NCBI GenBank assembly: GCA_965197005.1
Contig: OZ239982.1
Location: 2,542,001-2,606,000 of the forward strand
DNA length: 64,000 nt
Source: G965197005 sp965197005
GTDB lineage: Bacteria > Pseudomonadota > Gammaproteobacteria > Pseudomonadales > Oceanobacteraceae
Direction: 5' to 3'
In this document: positions 7,922 to 16,642 of the stretch, piece by piece
Numbering within the stretch: the stretch's first letter is position 1
How the letters are laid out: every line of letters starts with the position of its first letter
The notes under the pieces: model-generated
Told to the model about the DNA's origin: nothing
What the model saw: only the letters and a program-made list of their open reading frames with translations
Databases searched by the model: none
Program-made: the position numbers and the translations under genes

Positions 7922-8525
7922 TAGTTTACGTGCAGATTTAAATATTATTCAAAACTGGATTGCACCAAGCAGTCAGGTTTTGGATTTAGGTTGTGGCGCA
8001 GGGGAGCTATTAGCATATTTGCAACAACATAAACAGGTTATTGGCTACGGCTTGGAAATAGACCAAATGCAAATTACCACTGCCATAAGTAAAGGCATTA
8101 ATGTCATAGAACATAACCTTGATGATGGCTTACAGCAATTTTTTGATAAAAGTATTGATACCGTTGTAATGACTCAAGCATTGCAAGCCGTGCGCCGCCC
8201 CGACTTGCTGCTCGATGAAATGCTGCGCATTGGCAACAAAGCCATTATTACCTTTCCTAATTTTGGTTATTGGCGAACCCGCTTTTATCTCTTTTTTAAG
8301 GGTAAAATGCCAATGTCAGAAACCTTACCTCACCATTGGTATGATACCCCTAATATTCATCTATGTACCTACCGAGATTTTGAACTTTTGTGCCAAGAAA
8401 AAGAGTTTTATATTCACAACAAAATGGTTGTTGATGGACAATACCAAAAAAATTGGCGGAGCAAAATTTGGGCCTCTATGTTTGGTGAATTTGCCATTTA
8501 TCACATCAGTAAAGAAAAAAAATGA
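7914..8525 (+). CDS. metW: Methionine biosynthesis protein MetW
   Basis: 203 residues. Class I methyltransferase fold with the SAM motif VLDLGCGAGELL near residue 23 and a family stretch FPNFGYWRTR. MetW is needed for MetX function in several proteobacteria; its own methyl transfer, if any, is not established. Overlaps metX by eight bases and the next gene by four, so it is within one operon. Confidence 0.92.
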   Translation: MTDSLRADLNIIQNWIAPSSQVLDLGCGAGELLAYLQQHKQVIGYGLEIDQMQITTAISKGINVIEHNLDDGLQQFFDKSIDTVVMTQALQAVRRPDLLLDEMLRIGNKAIITFPNFGYWRTRFYLFFKGKMPMSETLPHHWYDTPNIHLCTYRDFELLCQEKEFYIHNKMVVDGQYQKNWRSKIWASMFGEFAIYHISKEKK

Positions 8526-8962
8526 AATACATAATCTATTTAGCACTAACCATAACAAGCATGATGACTAGCCCTCTCATATTGGCCGAGCAAAAAATTG
8601 ATGTCGGAATCTATGAGGTTCATTATATTGGCTTAAATACGGCATTTTTAACCGAAGAGGTCGCACGAGCATACCAAATAATTCGCTCAAAGAATAAAGG
8701 GTTTTTAAGTATTTCTATCTTAAAAAAACAAAATAATGCACTATCTAAGCCAGTCGAAGCAAAAGTAACAGGTACAATGACCAACCTACTGGGACAAAGC
8801 AAAAAAATTGAATTTAGAGCAATAAATGAACCAAATGCATGGTACCAAATTGCTACTTTTGACTTTGATAGACGAGATTTATACCGCATTCAACTAAGAG
8901 TCACCCCCCTTAATTCACCAACATTTAAAGCCCAGTTTAAGCAGAGATTTTATGCCGAATAG
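8522..8962 (+). CDS. Exported DUF4426-type protein
   Basis: 146 residues with a Sec signal peptide (hydrophobic 3-20, cleavage likely after LILA). The mature part is a beta-rich domain matching what is expected of DUF4426, which in Pseudomonas also lies between metW and rdgB. Periplasmic location is inferred from the signal; function is unknown. It overlaps metW by four and rdgB by eleven bases. Confidence 0.75.
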   Translation: MKYIIYLALTITSMMTSPLILAEQKIDVGIYEVHYIGLNTAFLTEEVARAYQIIRSKNKGFLSISILKKQNNALSKPVEAKVTGTMTNLLGQSKKIEFRAINEPNAWYQIATFDFDRRDLYRIQLRVTPLNSPTFKAQFKQRFYAE

Positions 8963-9563
8963 CCATCAACTGGTACTTGCCAGTTCCAATCAAGGTAAAT
9001 TAAAAGAGTTCTCACAATTTTTTAGCACGCATTTTAAACAATTCAATATAGAGCTCATTCCCCAATCTAACTTTACAGTGAGTAATGCCAAAGAGACAGG
9101 ACAGAGTTTTATTGAAAATGCCATTATCAAAGCACGCCATGCAGCTGCACACACAGGCTTACCAGCTCTTGCCGATGATTCTGGTTTAAGCGTGCAAGCA
9201 CTAAAAGGTGCGCCTGGGATTTATAGTGCTCGCTTTGCTGGCGAAAATGCCAGCGACACAGACAATATCAAGCAACTGTTAAACCGCCTTAAAGGCTTAC
9301 CAGAAACCCAACGCCAAGCAGAGTTTCACTGTGTTCTCGCCTATATGCGTCATGCTCAAGACCCTAATCCACAGCTATTTATAGGTTCTTGGAAAGGACA
9401 GATTACAACCACGCCCCAAGGTCATAATGGCTTTGGTTACGATCCCATTTTTTATTACCCTAAAACGCAGTGCACCGCAGCTGAATTAGACTCTACACAA
9501 AAGCAAGCACACTCCCATAGAGGTAAAGCACTGGCGTTAATGGCGCAGCACTGGCAACTTTAA
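8952..9563 (+). CDS. rdgB: dITP/XTP pyrophosphatase RdgB
   Basis: 203 residues, family length. It hydrolyses dITP, XTP and related non-canonical purine nucleotides to monophosphates, keeping them out of DNA. Recognised by SSNQGKLKEF near the N-terminus and the catalytic ADDSGL, followed by GAPGIYSARFAG. Located between the DUF4426 gene and hemW with overlapping ends (the TAATG overlap leads to hemW). Confidence 0.95.
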   Translation: MPNSHQLVLASSNQGKLKEFSQFFSTHFKQFNIELIPQSNFTVSNAKETGQSFIENAIIKARHAAAHTGLPALADDSGLSVQALKGAPGIYSARFAGENASDTDNIKQLLNRLKGLPETQRQAEFHCVLAYMRHAQDPNPQLFIGSWKGQITTTPQGHNGFGYDPIFYYPKTQCTAAELDSTQKQAHSHRGKALALMAQHWQL

Positions 9564-10711
9564 TGCCAAACCTCAAACTCCCCCCTTTAAGTTTATATAT
9601 TCACATTCCTTGGTGCGTTAAAAAGTGTCCTTATTGCGATTTCAACTCTCATAATTTAACTCAGGATTTACCTGAAAAAGCCTACATAAAAGCATTGATG
9701 CAAGACTTAGAAAATGACCTAAATTGGATTACTCCACGCCCAATTCAGAGTATTTTTATAGGTGGAGGTACGCCTAGCTTATTTTCTGCCAACGCTTATG
9801 CAGAACTATTTTCGCAACTCAAACAACGCTTAGAGTTTGTTCCTGATATTGAAATTACCTTAGAAGCAAACCCCGGCACCTTTGAAGCACAAAAATTTGC
9901 CGCATACAAAGAGCTAGGTATTAATCGCCTATCTATTGGTATTCAGAGTTTCAATAATGCCCATCTAAAAAAATTGGGGCGCATCCACTCAGGCGAACAA
10001 GCAGAAAAAGCCATTATTCAGGCGCAACAAGCAGGTTTTAACCGCCTTAATCTTGACTTAATGCATGGGCTACCAGAGCAAACCCCCAATCAGGCTTTAG
10101 ATGATCTACAAAGAGCATTGGCATTTGATCCTGAACATGTATCTTGGTATCAGCTAACCATTGAGCCAAACACGGCTTTTTATAACGCCCCTCCAGTATT
10201 ACCCGATGACGATTGCCTATGGAAAATACAACAACTAGGACAGTCACTTTTAGCTCAGCATGGCTTAATTCAGTATGAGATTTCCGCCTATTCTAAAGCA
10301 GGCAAACAAGCCAAACACAACCTAAATTATTGGCAATTTGGGGACTATTTAGGTATTGGGGCAGGCGCTCATGGAAAGCTAACCTTAGCGACAGAGAACC
10401 GTATTGTGCGTACACAAAAAAAGCGCATGCCTAAAAGCTATTTAAGTAGCAACCAATACATGGCAAAACAAAATGATATTACGCTAAACCAACGCAGCTT
10501 AGAGTTTATGCTTAATGTATTGCGATTAAAAAAAGGCGTTAAAAAAGAACTATTTAGCCAACGCACAGGTCTTGCTCTAAATGATATTTCCAAACCCATA
10601 GCGCAAGCACAGGCGCAAGGATTGCTACAAAGAAGCGCCAGCCACATTGCCCCCAGTAAGCAAGGACTTTTGTTTCTAAATAATCTTTTAGGATTATTTA
10701 CAGAGCAATAA
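9563..10711 (+). CDS. hemW: Radical SAM heme chaperone HemW
   Basis: 382 residues. HemN-related radical SAM protein, in other bacteria shown to be a heme carrier rather than a coproporphyrinogen oxidase. The cluster motif is C18-x3-C22-x2-C25 (CVKKCPYC), followed by F as in HemW. IGGGTPSLF and the C-terminal HemN domain are present. The start ATG shares a base with the rdgB stop. Last gene of the metX operon; inverted repeats follow. Confidence 0.93.
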   Translation: MPNLKLPPLSLYIHIPWCVKKCPYCDFNSHNLTQDLPEKAYIKALMQDLENDLNWITPRPIQSIFIGGGTPSLFSANAYAELFSQLKQRLEFVPDIEITLEANPGTFEAQKFAAYKELGINRLSIGIQSFNNAHLKKLGRIHSGEQAEKAIIQAQQAGFNRLNLDLMHGLPEQTPNQALDDLQRALAFDPEHVSWYQLTIEPNTAFYNAPPVLPDDDCLWKIQQLGQSLLAQHGLIQYEISAYSKAGKQAKHNLNYWQFGDYLGIGAGAHGKLTLATENRIVRTQKKRMPKSYLSSNQYMAKQNDITLNQRSLEFMLNVLRLKKGVKKELFSQRTGLALNDISKPIAQAQAQGLLQRSASHIAPSKQGLLFLNNLLGLFTEQ

Positions 10712-10724
10712 TTAGACATTAAGA

Positions 10725-10834
10725 CTTCTATCTAGGACAGTCATCTTTATTTTACCTTTATTTTTAATCAAGACAGTCATATTTAAGATATTGTAATCAT
10801 TATATTTTTATTATCATGACTGTCCAAATAGAAG
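10725..10834. repeat. Inverted GGACAGTCAT/ATGACTGTCC pair (cluster C)
   Basis: Arms of about 20 bases: CTTCTATcTaGGACAGTCAT at 10725-10744 and ATGACTGTCCAaATAGAAG at 10816-10834, with a third partial AGACAGTCAT between. Here the core occurs in both orientations, unlike clusters A and B. It may fold as a long hairpin after hemW. The remaining ~220 bases to the transposase gene are AT-rich and show nothing else. Confidence 0.8.
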
Positions 10835-11052
10835 AAAAAATAGAGGGGTAAAATAAACTAAAGCCTTTTTAGATAGTAATTTAATTACAATACTGGCTTA
10901 TTCTGAAAAAAATTGAGTTATGATTATTTTTTGTACTCTCAGGTGGCATAAAAGTGGATTTTAGGCGAAATAAAGTCATGACATGCCTTATCTGCCTACA
11001 TGAATTTTAAATTTTATTTTTATGCTTGGTATTTTAGCTAATGGCTTGAATT

Positions 11053-12117
11053 TTAGCCCAAAGCCTTGCGGCACACCTCAATGCCTGATGCTCGCTTATA
11101 GCCTAATTCTTTAGCCGCTTTTCTGACACATTTTTCAGAACCTGCAAACTGCTTAAAAGTTTGTTCAAAAGTCTGGCTTATATTGCACCATTGTTTCTGG
11201 CTAATGCCTAAGCGGTCTAAAACAGAGTGAGATTGCTCAGAAATATACCCTGATTTATCTTGACGCTGTATTGCACCCGTCCATTCAACCAGCTCTAAAT
11301 AACTGGTTAAGCTCATAGGAATACCTTTTTGTATAGATTTATGTGTTTTATTACTGTGTTTTTTGGTTTTGATATGAGGCTGTATGCTATTAAATGCCTG
11401 CATATATTTTTGCTGATTACCAATAAAAGGGTGTAAGTCTTTATGCTGAGCTTGTACGTTATCTGCATTACGGCTTTGTTTTGCCTGTTGGCAGCGTTTT
11501 TTTATAGAAGTATATTCCGATTCTTCTACCGATGAAGCCATACCTGAGCGAATGGGGTTTAAATCTACATAAGCCAAACAAGCAAGTAATGCTGACTCAT
11601 CTAGCAGTGCTTGTGACTTAAAACGACCCTCCCAAAAATGTCCTGTACACTGGTCTTCATTATTGGCTTTGCGTGCAATATAACCATTGAGGGTACGCAT
11701 AAACCAACTGATATCCATAAGACGCTCACGCCATTGTTTGGCATATAGTGCAAGCCGTTGTTCTTCTATTGATGTTAGTGGTTGCTGTTGCAGATACCTT
11801 TGTGACAGCTCATTACCTTTAAATAATTTATGCCATTGAATTATGACCTCTTCTTGGGTCCAGCGTTGTGTTTTTTCTGCATCAATAAACAGCACCAGAT
11901 GATAGTGATTGCTCATGATGGCATAAGAGGCAATATCAATGGCAAATACCTGTGCAATTGCCAATGCTTTATCTTCAATCCAGCTACGGCGATGCTCGTA
12001 GTTTTGTCCTGTTAAATCATCTTGACCACAAAGATAAGAGCGCCTAACACAACGACTTATACAGTGATAATAGGGCGTAACAGCAAGGGAGATTTGTTGT
12101 TTTCTGGGCTTGGGCAT
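11053..12117 (-). CDS. IS200-like / REP-associated tyrosine transposase
   Basis: 354 residues from the ATG at 12117, chosen because AGGAG lies six bases upstream (12128-12124); the longer frame lacks a ribosome site. Y1-type HUH transposase: the HxH pair is H71-Y-H73 in SNHYHLVLF, and the likely catalytic tyrosine is Y183 in AYVDLNPIRSG; GHFWEGRFKSQ is typical of the COG1943 group. Such single-strand nicking enzymes are often domesticated and linked to REP repeats. A C-terminal extension (about 215-354) ends in a helical, DnaA/HTH-like segment. No partner tnpB and no clear IS ends are seen; instead GTGACTGTCC repeats lie on both sides. Catalytic residues look intact. Confidence 0.85.
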   Translation of the reverse strand: MPKPRKQQISLAVTPYYHCISRCVRRSYLCGQDDLTGQNYEHRRSWIEDKALAIAQVFAIDIASYAIMSNHYHLVLFIDAEKTQRWTQEEVIIQWHKLFKGNELSQRYLQQQPLTSIEEQRLALYAKQWRERLMDISWFMRTLNGYIARKANNEDQCTGHFWEGRFKSQALLDESALLACLAYVDLNPIRSGMASSVEESEYTSIKKRCQQAKQSRNADNVQAQHKDLHPFIGNQQKYMQAFNSIQPHIKTKKHSNKTHKSIQKGIPMSLTSYLELVEWTGAIQRQDKSGYISEQSHSVLDRLGISQKQWCNISQTFEQTFKQFAGSEKCVRKAAKELGYKRASGIEVCRKALG

Positions 12118-12235
12118 AGCGTGCTCCTGATTTATTTTTATTAATATTGGCACTTAAAACTGACTGTTTTGCAAACAATATGTGTTTAAAGAAGTTTTTG
12201 CAAGAAAAAATTAAGCCCTAATACGCCAACTTTTT

Positions 12236-12575
12236 GAAAATTACTATGACTGTCCCGTTTATGAAAGTTAATCGTGACTGTCCTGTTTATGCTACTATCG
12301 TGACTGTCCTGTTTATGACTCTACTAACATGACTGTCCTATTTAATACTCTTAATACCCTAACATGACTGTCCTATTTAATACTCTAATCATGACTGTCC
12401 TACTTAATAACTCCTACTTAATAACTCCTACTTAATAACTCCTACTTAATAACTCCTACTTAATACTACTTAATACTACTTAATACTACTTAATACCCTC
12501 TAACATGACTGTCCTACTTAATACTACTTAATACTACTTAATACCCTCTAACATGACTGTCCTACTTAATACTTA
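12236..12575. repeat. GACTGTCC repeat cluster D with derived microsatellites
   Basis: Eight units in plus orientation, changing stepwise from GACTGTCCCGTTTATG through GACTGTCCTATTTAATA to GACTGTCCTACTTAATA. From the last form arise a 14-bp tandem (CTCCTACTTAATAA, about four copies, 12412-12466) and a 10-bp tandem (ACTACTTAAT, about four copies). This lies upstream of the transposase start and downstream of gluQ. No gene is seen. Confidence 0.88.
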
Positions 12576-12578
12576 ATA

Positions 12579-13451
12579 TTATAAATACGCTCTGGGGGCT
12601 AATATGCTTTGTGTCTTTTGTAGCTTGCTGCTGTCCCAGTGGGTAATGCCCCAAGCTAATAGGTCGTCTAGGTTTGCCATTTTAAGTTCTGTGGGTGGGG
12701 CTTGTTTGAGCCAGTGTAATATGTGCCATAACACATAGTTGGGCTGGGTTGTGTGTATGTGTTTTGCGCCTGTTTGTTTGCTCAGTTTATGTCCTGTTTG
12801 AGCGGTAGCAACGGGTACGTGTTTATAATGTATGGGAGTGAAGTTGAGTGCATTGATTATAAGTTGCTGGCGTATGCTGGAATCGAGTAAGTCAGTGCCT
12901 CGCACTATATGGGTAATGCCCTGAAATTCATCATCTACAACAACCGCTAGTTGATATGCCCACAGCCCGTCACGACGTAGTAAGACAAAGTCGCCAATGT
13001 CTTTAGTGAGTTGATAGCATTGTTTGCCTTGTAGTTCATCGTTTAAGCACATCTGTTTGTCAGGGCATAAAAAACGCCATGCGATGTCGTGGGCAGTGGC
13101 AGGTGTGGGGCATGGGTGATGGTGAATGCCTTTAATTAAAGATTTTCTGGGGCAGCAGCAGGGAAATAGGTGTTGTTTGTTTTTTAATTGTTGCAGTGCG
13201 TGGGCATAGGCTTCATGGCGAGTGCTTTGGTATAAAACGGGTTCGTCCCAGTAAAGATGAAATTGTTCTAGGGTGCGTAGAATTTGTTCACTGCTGCCTT
13301 TGGGTTCTCGTGGTGGGTCGATGTCTTCAATACGCACCAGCCAACGGCCGTTGTGTTGTTTGGCATCTAAAAAGCTGGCAACGGCGGTCAGCAATGAGCC
13401 AAAATGCAGTGCGCCTGTGGGCGAGGGCGCAAATCTGCCAACATAGTTCAT
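12579..13451 (-). CDS. gluQ: Glutamyl-Q tRNA(Asp) synthetase
   Basis: 290 residues. Resembles the catalytic half of glutamyl-tRNA synthetase without the anticodon-binding domain; it attaches glutamate to queuosine at position 34 of tRNA-Asp. Starts GRFAPSPTGALHFGSL (HIGH-like) with KLSKQTG as the KMSKS-like loop and a CCCPR zinc-site segment near residue 98. Directly downstream of dksA, the usual order. Confidence 0.93.
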   Translation of the reverse strand: MNYVGRFAPSPTGALHFGSLLTAVASFLDAKQHNGRWLVRIEDIDPPREPKGSSEQILRTLEQFHLYWDEPVLYQSTRHEAYAHALQQLKNKQHLFPCCCPRKSLIKGIHHHPCPTPATAHDIAWRFLCPDKQMCLNDELQGKQCYQLTKDIGDFVLLRRDGLWAYQLAVVVDDEFQGITHIVRGTDLLDSSIRQQLIINALNFTPIHYKHVPVATAQTGHKLSKQTGAKHIHTTQPNYVLWHILHWLKQAPPTELKMANLDDLLAWGITHWDSSKLQKTQSILAPRAYL

Positions 13452-13463
13452 GTTGGCAAGGGG

Positions 13464-13898
13464 CTAAACGCCAAGTTGTTTTTCTTTAATTTCTGCAAGG
13501 GTTTTGCAGTCAATACATAAGGTTGCTGTTGGGCGTGCTTCTAAACGGCGAATGCCAATTTCTACACCGCAGGCCTCACAAAATCCGTAGTCGCCTTTTT
13601 CGATAAGCTCTAGGGTTTTGTTGATTTTTTTGATTAGCTTGCGTTCACGGTCACGAGTTCTTAGTTCTAAGTTAAATTCTTCTTCTTGGCTGGCACGGTC
13701 ACTTGGATCTGCATAATTATTAATTTCAGTTTGTAAGTGTTCTTTGGTGCGATCCACTTCTTCCATTAATTCTTGTTTCCAGCTGTTTAAAATGGCTATG
13801 AAGTGTTGTCCTTGCGCTTCATTCATATACTCTTCACCTTTTTTTTCGGTGTAGGGTTTAAAGTTGGTTAGTGCAAAGTCTTTTTCTTGTTGTGGCAT
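13464..13898 (-). CDS. dksA: RNA polymerase-binding factor DksA
   Basis: 144 residues from the ATG at 13898, preceded by GAGG; the longer frame adds 22 unconserved residues. With ppGpp, DksA alters initiation at rRNA and amino-acid promoters by reaching into the secondary channel of RNA polymerase. The coiled-coil tip motif DxxDxA is present (DPSDRAS) and the zinc finger is C-x2-C...C-x2-C (CEAC, CIDC). Followed by gluQ 12 bases on. Confidence 0.95.
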   Translation of the reverse strand: MPQQEKDFALTNFKPYTEKKGEEYMNEAQGQHFIAILNSWKQELMEEVDRTKEHLQTEINNYADPSDRASQEEEFNLELRTRDRERKLIKKINKTLELIEKGDYGFCEACGVEIGIRRLEARPTATLCIDCKTLAEIKEKQLGV

Positions 13899-14049
13899 AG
13901 GGTTCGCCTCTTTGTTAAAACTGTTATTAAAAGTTGTAGCATAACTGCCCACTATTTGGGGCATGAAAACTAGCAGATATTTTACTTGCCGCCAACTGTT
14001 TTATGCAATTTTATCGTGTTATATTCTCTATTTATATAAATTTTTAGTT

Positions 14050-14757
14050 ATGCAGTATAGACCAATTCTTATTCCTGCTCGTTTAATTAGACGTTATAAG
14101 CGGTTTTTGGCCGATGTTATATTAGAAAGTGGCGAGCAAATCACTGTACATTGTGCTAATACGGGGGCGATGACTGGTTGTGCGCCAGAGGGGGCTAGAG
14201 TTTGGCTAAGCGACAGTCAAAATCCGAAACGTAAATTGCGTTATAGCTTGGAGTGGGTTTGCGTTAATGATGAGCAAAAAGTATGTGTAAATACTGGCCG
14301 TGCTAATCAGTTGGTGGCGGAGTTTTTAAGTTCTGAGCGCAATGTGGATTTTGCACCTATCACAGAGCTTATTAAAGAGCCAAAAGTGGTTGATGGTCGT
14401 TTGGATTTTTTGTTGCATCATCCGCTGGGAGCAAGCACTTATATGGAGGTAAAAAGTCTGACATTGTTAGCCGATTTTCACTCAGGCTTGGGGTGCTTTC
14501 CTGATGCGCCTACCGAGCGAGGGCGCAAGCATTTGTGGCGTTTATTGGCGTTGAAAAAACAGGGTTTTCGGGCGGTATTGTTGTTTTGTGTGGCGCATGA
14601 GGGAATTAAGCAGGTACGGGCGGCAGCGCATATTGACCCAGCTTATGCGGCTGCGCTTAAGCGGGTTAAGGAGCAGGGGGTGGAGATATTTGCTTATCGG
14701 GTGCGTTTTGCAGAGCAGTCTATGTTGCTTGAGCAGCCACTGCCTTTTGTTGATTAA
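14050..14757 (+). CDS. sfsA: DNA-binding protein/sugar fermentation stimulation protein SfsA
   Basis: 235 residues from the ATG at 14050, the length of E. coli SfsA; the longer frame adds a 29-residue hydrophobic leader that the family lacks. Recognised by RYKRFLADV, HCANTGAMTGC and the conserved E..SLTL segment. Binds DNA and has a nuclease-like fold; the physiological role is poorly defined. Divergent from dksA. Ends at a bidirectional terminator. Confidence 0.9.
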   Translation: MQYRPILIPARLIRRYKRFLADVILESGEQITVHCANTGAMTGCAPEGARVWLSDSQNPKRKLRYSLEWVCVNDEQKVCVNTGRANQLVAEFLSSERNVDFAPITELIKEPKVVDGRLDFLLHHPLGASTYMEVKSLTLLADFHSGLGCFPDAPTERGRKHLWRLLALKKQGFRAVLLFCVAHEGIKQVRAAAHIDPAYAAALKRVKEQGVEIFAYRVRFAEQSMLLEQPLPFVD

Positions 14758-14782
14758 CGCTCTTTAGTTGCTAAAGAGCGTT
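14756..14782. terminator. Bidirectional terminator between sfsA and yceI
   Basis: Perfect 12-bp stem AACGCTCTTTAG/CTAAAGAGCGTT with a TTG loop, overlapping the sfsA stop codon and lying just before the stop of the convergent yceI gene. T-rich on one side, A-rich on the other. Confidence 0.8.
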
Positions 14783-14791
14783 ATTTAAGCA

Positions 14792-15367
14792 TTATTGTTT
14801 AATGCCTTCTAGGTATAGTTCCATTGTTACGTGTGTGGAGGCGGGACCTAGGTTGAAGTTAATGCCGTAATCACTTAGTTTTAAGTCAACTTGTCCTGTA
14901 AATCCTGCTCGTACACCGCCCCAAGGGTCTTTACCTGCACCAATTTTATATACAGTAAAGCTGATGCTTTTGGTTACGCCGTGTAAGGTTAAGTTGCCTG
15001 TTAAAGTACCTTCTTTGTCATTTTTAGGTGCAAATTTGGTGCTTTTAAAGGTGGCTTTGGGGTATTTTGCGACGTTTAAAAAGTCTTTGCCTCGTAGGTG
15101 TTTGTCCCGTTCTGCATGATTTGAGTCAACACTGGCAGCATCAATTTCAATATTGACTGATGAGGCTTTTAGATTTTTAGGGTCATAATTAAAGCTGCCG
15201 TCAAATTGATTAAAACGACCTGTAAGCCAGCTGTAGCCAAGGTGTTTGATTTTAAAGTTAATGGCTGCATGAGCACCTTTGGTGTCAATTTTGTAGGTTG
15301 CCGCTTGGGTTAGGCTGGAAAAGATTAAGCCTGTTGCTAGGGCAAGGCTAAATAGGGTTTTTTTCAT
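14792..15367 (-). CDS. YceI-family periplasmic protein
   Basis: 191 residues with a Sec signal peptide (cut likely after TQAA). The mature part is a YceI lipocalin-like barrel (starting YKIDTKGAHAAINFKIKHLG), which binds isoprenoid-type lipids in structures from other species. One base after the cytochrome b561 gene, a common pairing, so co-transcribed. The natural ligand is not known. Confidence 0.9.
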   Translation of the reverse strand: MKKTLFSLALATGLIFSSLTQAATYKIDTKGAHAAINFKIKHLGYSWLTGRFNQFDGSFNYDPKNLKASSVNIEIDAASVDSNHAERDKHLRGKDFLNVAKYPKATFKSTKFAPKNDKEGTLTGNLTLHGVTKSISFTVYKIGAGKDPWGGVRAGFTGQVDLKLSDYGINFNLGPASTHVTMELYLEGIKQ

Positions 15368-15368
15368 G

Positions 15369-15929
15369 TTATATTTCCTCTTGGGTTGGTTTTATGGGTT
15401 TAAGCATACGCTTAAGGGTATCATCTTTATCAATGATATGGTGTTTGATGGCGGCTAGGGCATGAAGTGCGACTAGTGCCATCAGGCTATAGGCAATTAG
15501 GGCATGTATTCGCCCTGCTAAGTCTGCCTGTTCGCCAATTTGGATAATTGCTGGAATTGAGAATCCGTTAAAAATGTCTATTCCAGCACCTGAAGCTGTA
15601 GAGATTAAGTAACCACTAACGAACATAATCATTAATAGTAGGTATAGTATGCCGTGTGTGGCATGTGCGAGTATGTGTACTATTCGGTTATTGCCTAGCA
15701 TTTTGGGTGTGGGGTTGGCGATTTTCCATATAATGCGAGTGATAAATAAACACGCCAGTAGCATGCCAAATAGTTTATGCCAATTCAGGGCTTTATGGTA
15801 AAAGGGGTCGTAGTAACTTAAGTCGACCATATATATTCCTAGTGCAAATAGTCCTATCACGGCGAATGCCGTTAACCAATGTAGGGCTATGCTAATAAGT
15901 CCATAGCCTGATTTTTTATTACGCCACAT
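15369..15929 (-). CDS. Cytochrome b561
   Basis: 186 residues, four predicted membrane helices. Di-heme b561 of the YodB/CybB type: conserved His in HWLTAF, HKLFG, and the later HGILYLLL and HALAAIKHH segments serve as heme ligands. Moves electrons in the inner membrane, probably from quinol; it is often next to YceI, as here. First gene of the pair, divergent from the SCO gene. Confidence 0.9.
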   Translation of the reverse strand: MWRNKKSGYGLISIALHWLTAFAVIGLFALGIYMVDLSYYDPFYHKALNWHKLFGMLLACLFITRIIWKIANPTPKMLGNNRIVHILAHATHGILYLLLMIMFVSGYLISTASGAGIDIFNGFSIPAIIQIGEQADLAGRIHALIAYSLMALVALHALAAIKHHIIDKDDTLKRMLKPIKPTQEEI

Positions 15930-16034
15930 CTGTTTTCTCTCTCATTTTTGTTTATAATCTGATGTTGTAATTTACATTCATCATATTTTTTTATGTTATT
16001 GATAATAAAGTATTTATGCCCGAAGAGATAGTTT

Positions 16035-16640
16035 ATGCGCCAGTTAGTTCCATTGTTGTTTATATTTATTAGTTTATTTTTGCAGGGCTGTGATAAATCG
16101 ACGCTGCCTGCGGTTCTTAATGAAAAAGGGGTAACGGTATTTGCTGAGCCAATACTGCCTAGTCCTTTTAAGTTTCAGGATAAGCACAATGAAAGTGTGG
16201 ATAATGGGGTGTTTTTAGGACATTGGAATATTTTGTTTTTTGGTTATACCTATTGCCCTGATATATGCCCTATGGCATTGATTAATATGCGTAATTTGTT
16301 TTCTAGCTTAACTGCAAAAGAGCAAAAAGAGTATCAGGTTTGGTTGGTTTCTGTTGACCCTGAGCGAGATACGCCTAAGGTGTTAAATGAGTATTTAAAT
16401 TACTTTAATCCTGCATTTAATGGGCTTACGGGCAATCCTCAAGCCTTGCAGCATTTTGCGAGTGAGTTACATGTGTTTTATGCTAAAGAAAAGGGCAGTA
16501 ATGGTGCGCATTATTTGATGAATCATTCTGCTAATCTGGTTTTAGTTGACCCTCAAGGTCGTTATCGTGGTTTTATTTCTCCGCCGCATAAGCCTGAGCG
16601 TGTTAAGGCAATTTTACAGGCATTTCAAAATTTACCTTGA
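16035..16640 (+). CDS. SCO1/SenC-type copper/thiol lipoprotein
   Basis: 201 residues. Lipoprotein signal with lipobox LFLQGC (Cys19). Thioredoxin fold with the copper-binding CxxxC (C74PDIC78) and the distal His in LMNHSANLVLVD. SCO proteins deliver copper to cytochrome c oxidase or act as thiol reductants in the periplasm. No oxidase genes are in the window. Ends two bases from the convergent epmA stop with no room for a separate terminator. Confidence 0.9.
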   Translation: MRQLVPLLFIFISLFLQGCDKSTLPAVLNEKGVTVFAEPILPSPFKFQDKHNESVDNGVFLGHWNILFFGYTYCPDICPMALINMRNLFSSLTAKEQKEYQVWLVSVDPERDTPKVLNEYLNYFNPAFNGLTGNPQALQHFASELHVFYAKEKGSNGAHYLMNHSANLVLVDPQGRYRGFISPPHKPERVKAILQAFQNLP

Positions 16641-16642
16641 TG

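Noticed and set aside
13899..13964. Longer DksA N-terminus
   Set aside because: The extra 22 residues lack family likeness and the internal ATG has a ribosome site.
13963..14049. Hydrophobic leader of SfsA as a membrane anchor
   Set aside because: SfsA is cytoplasmic and the internal ATG gives the family length.
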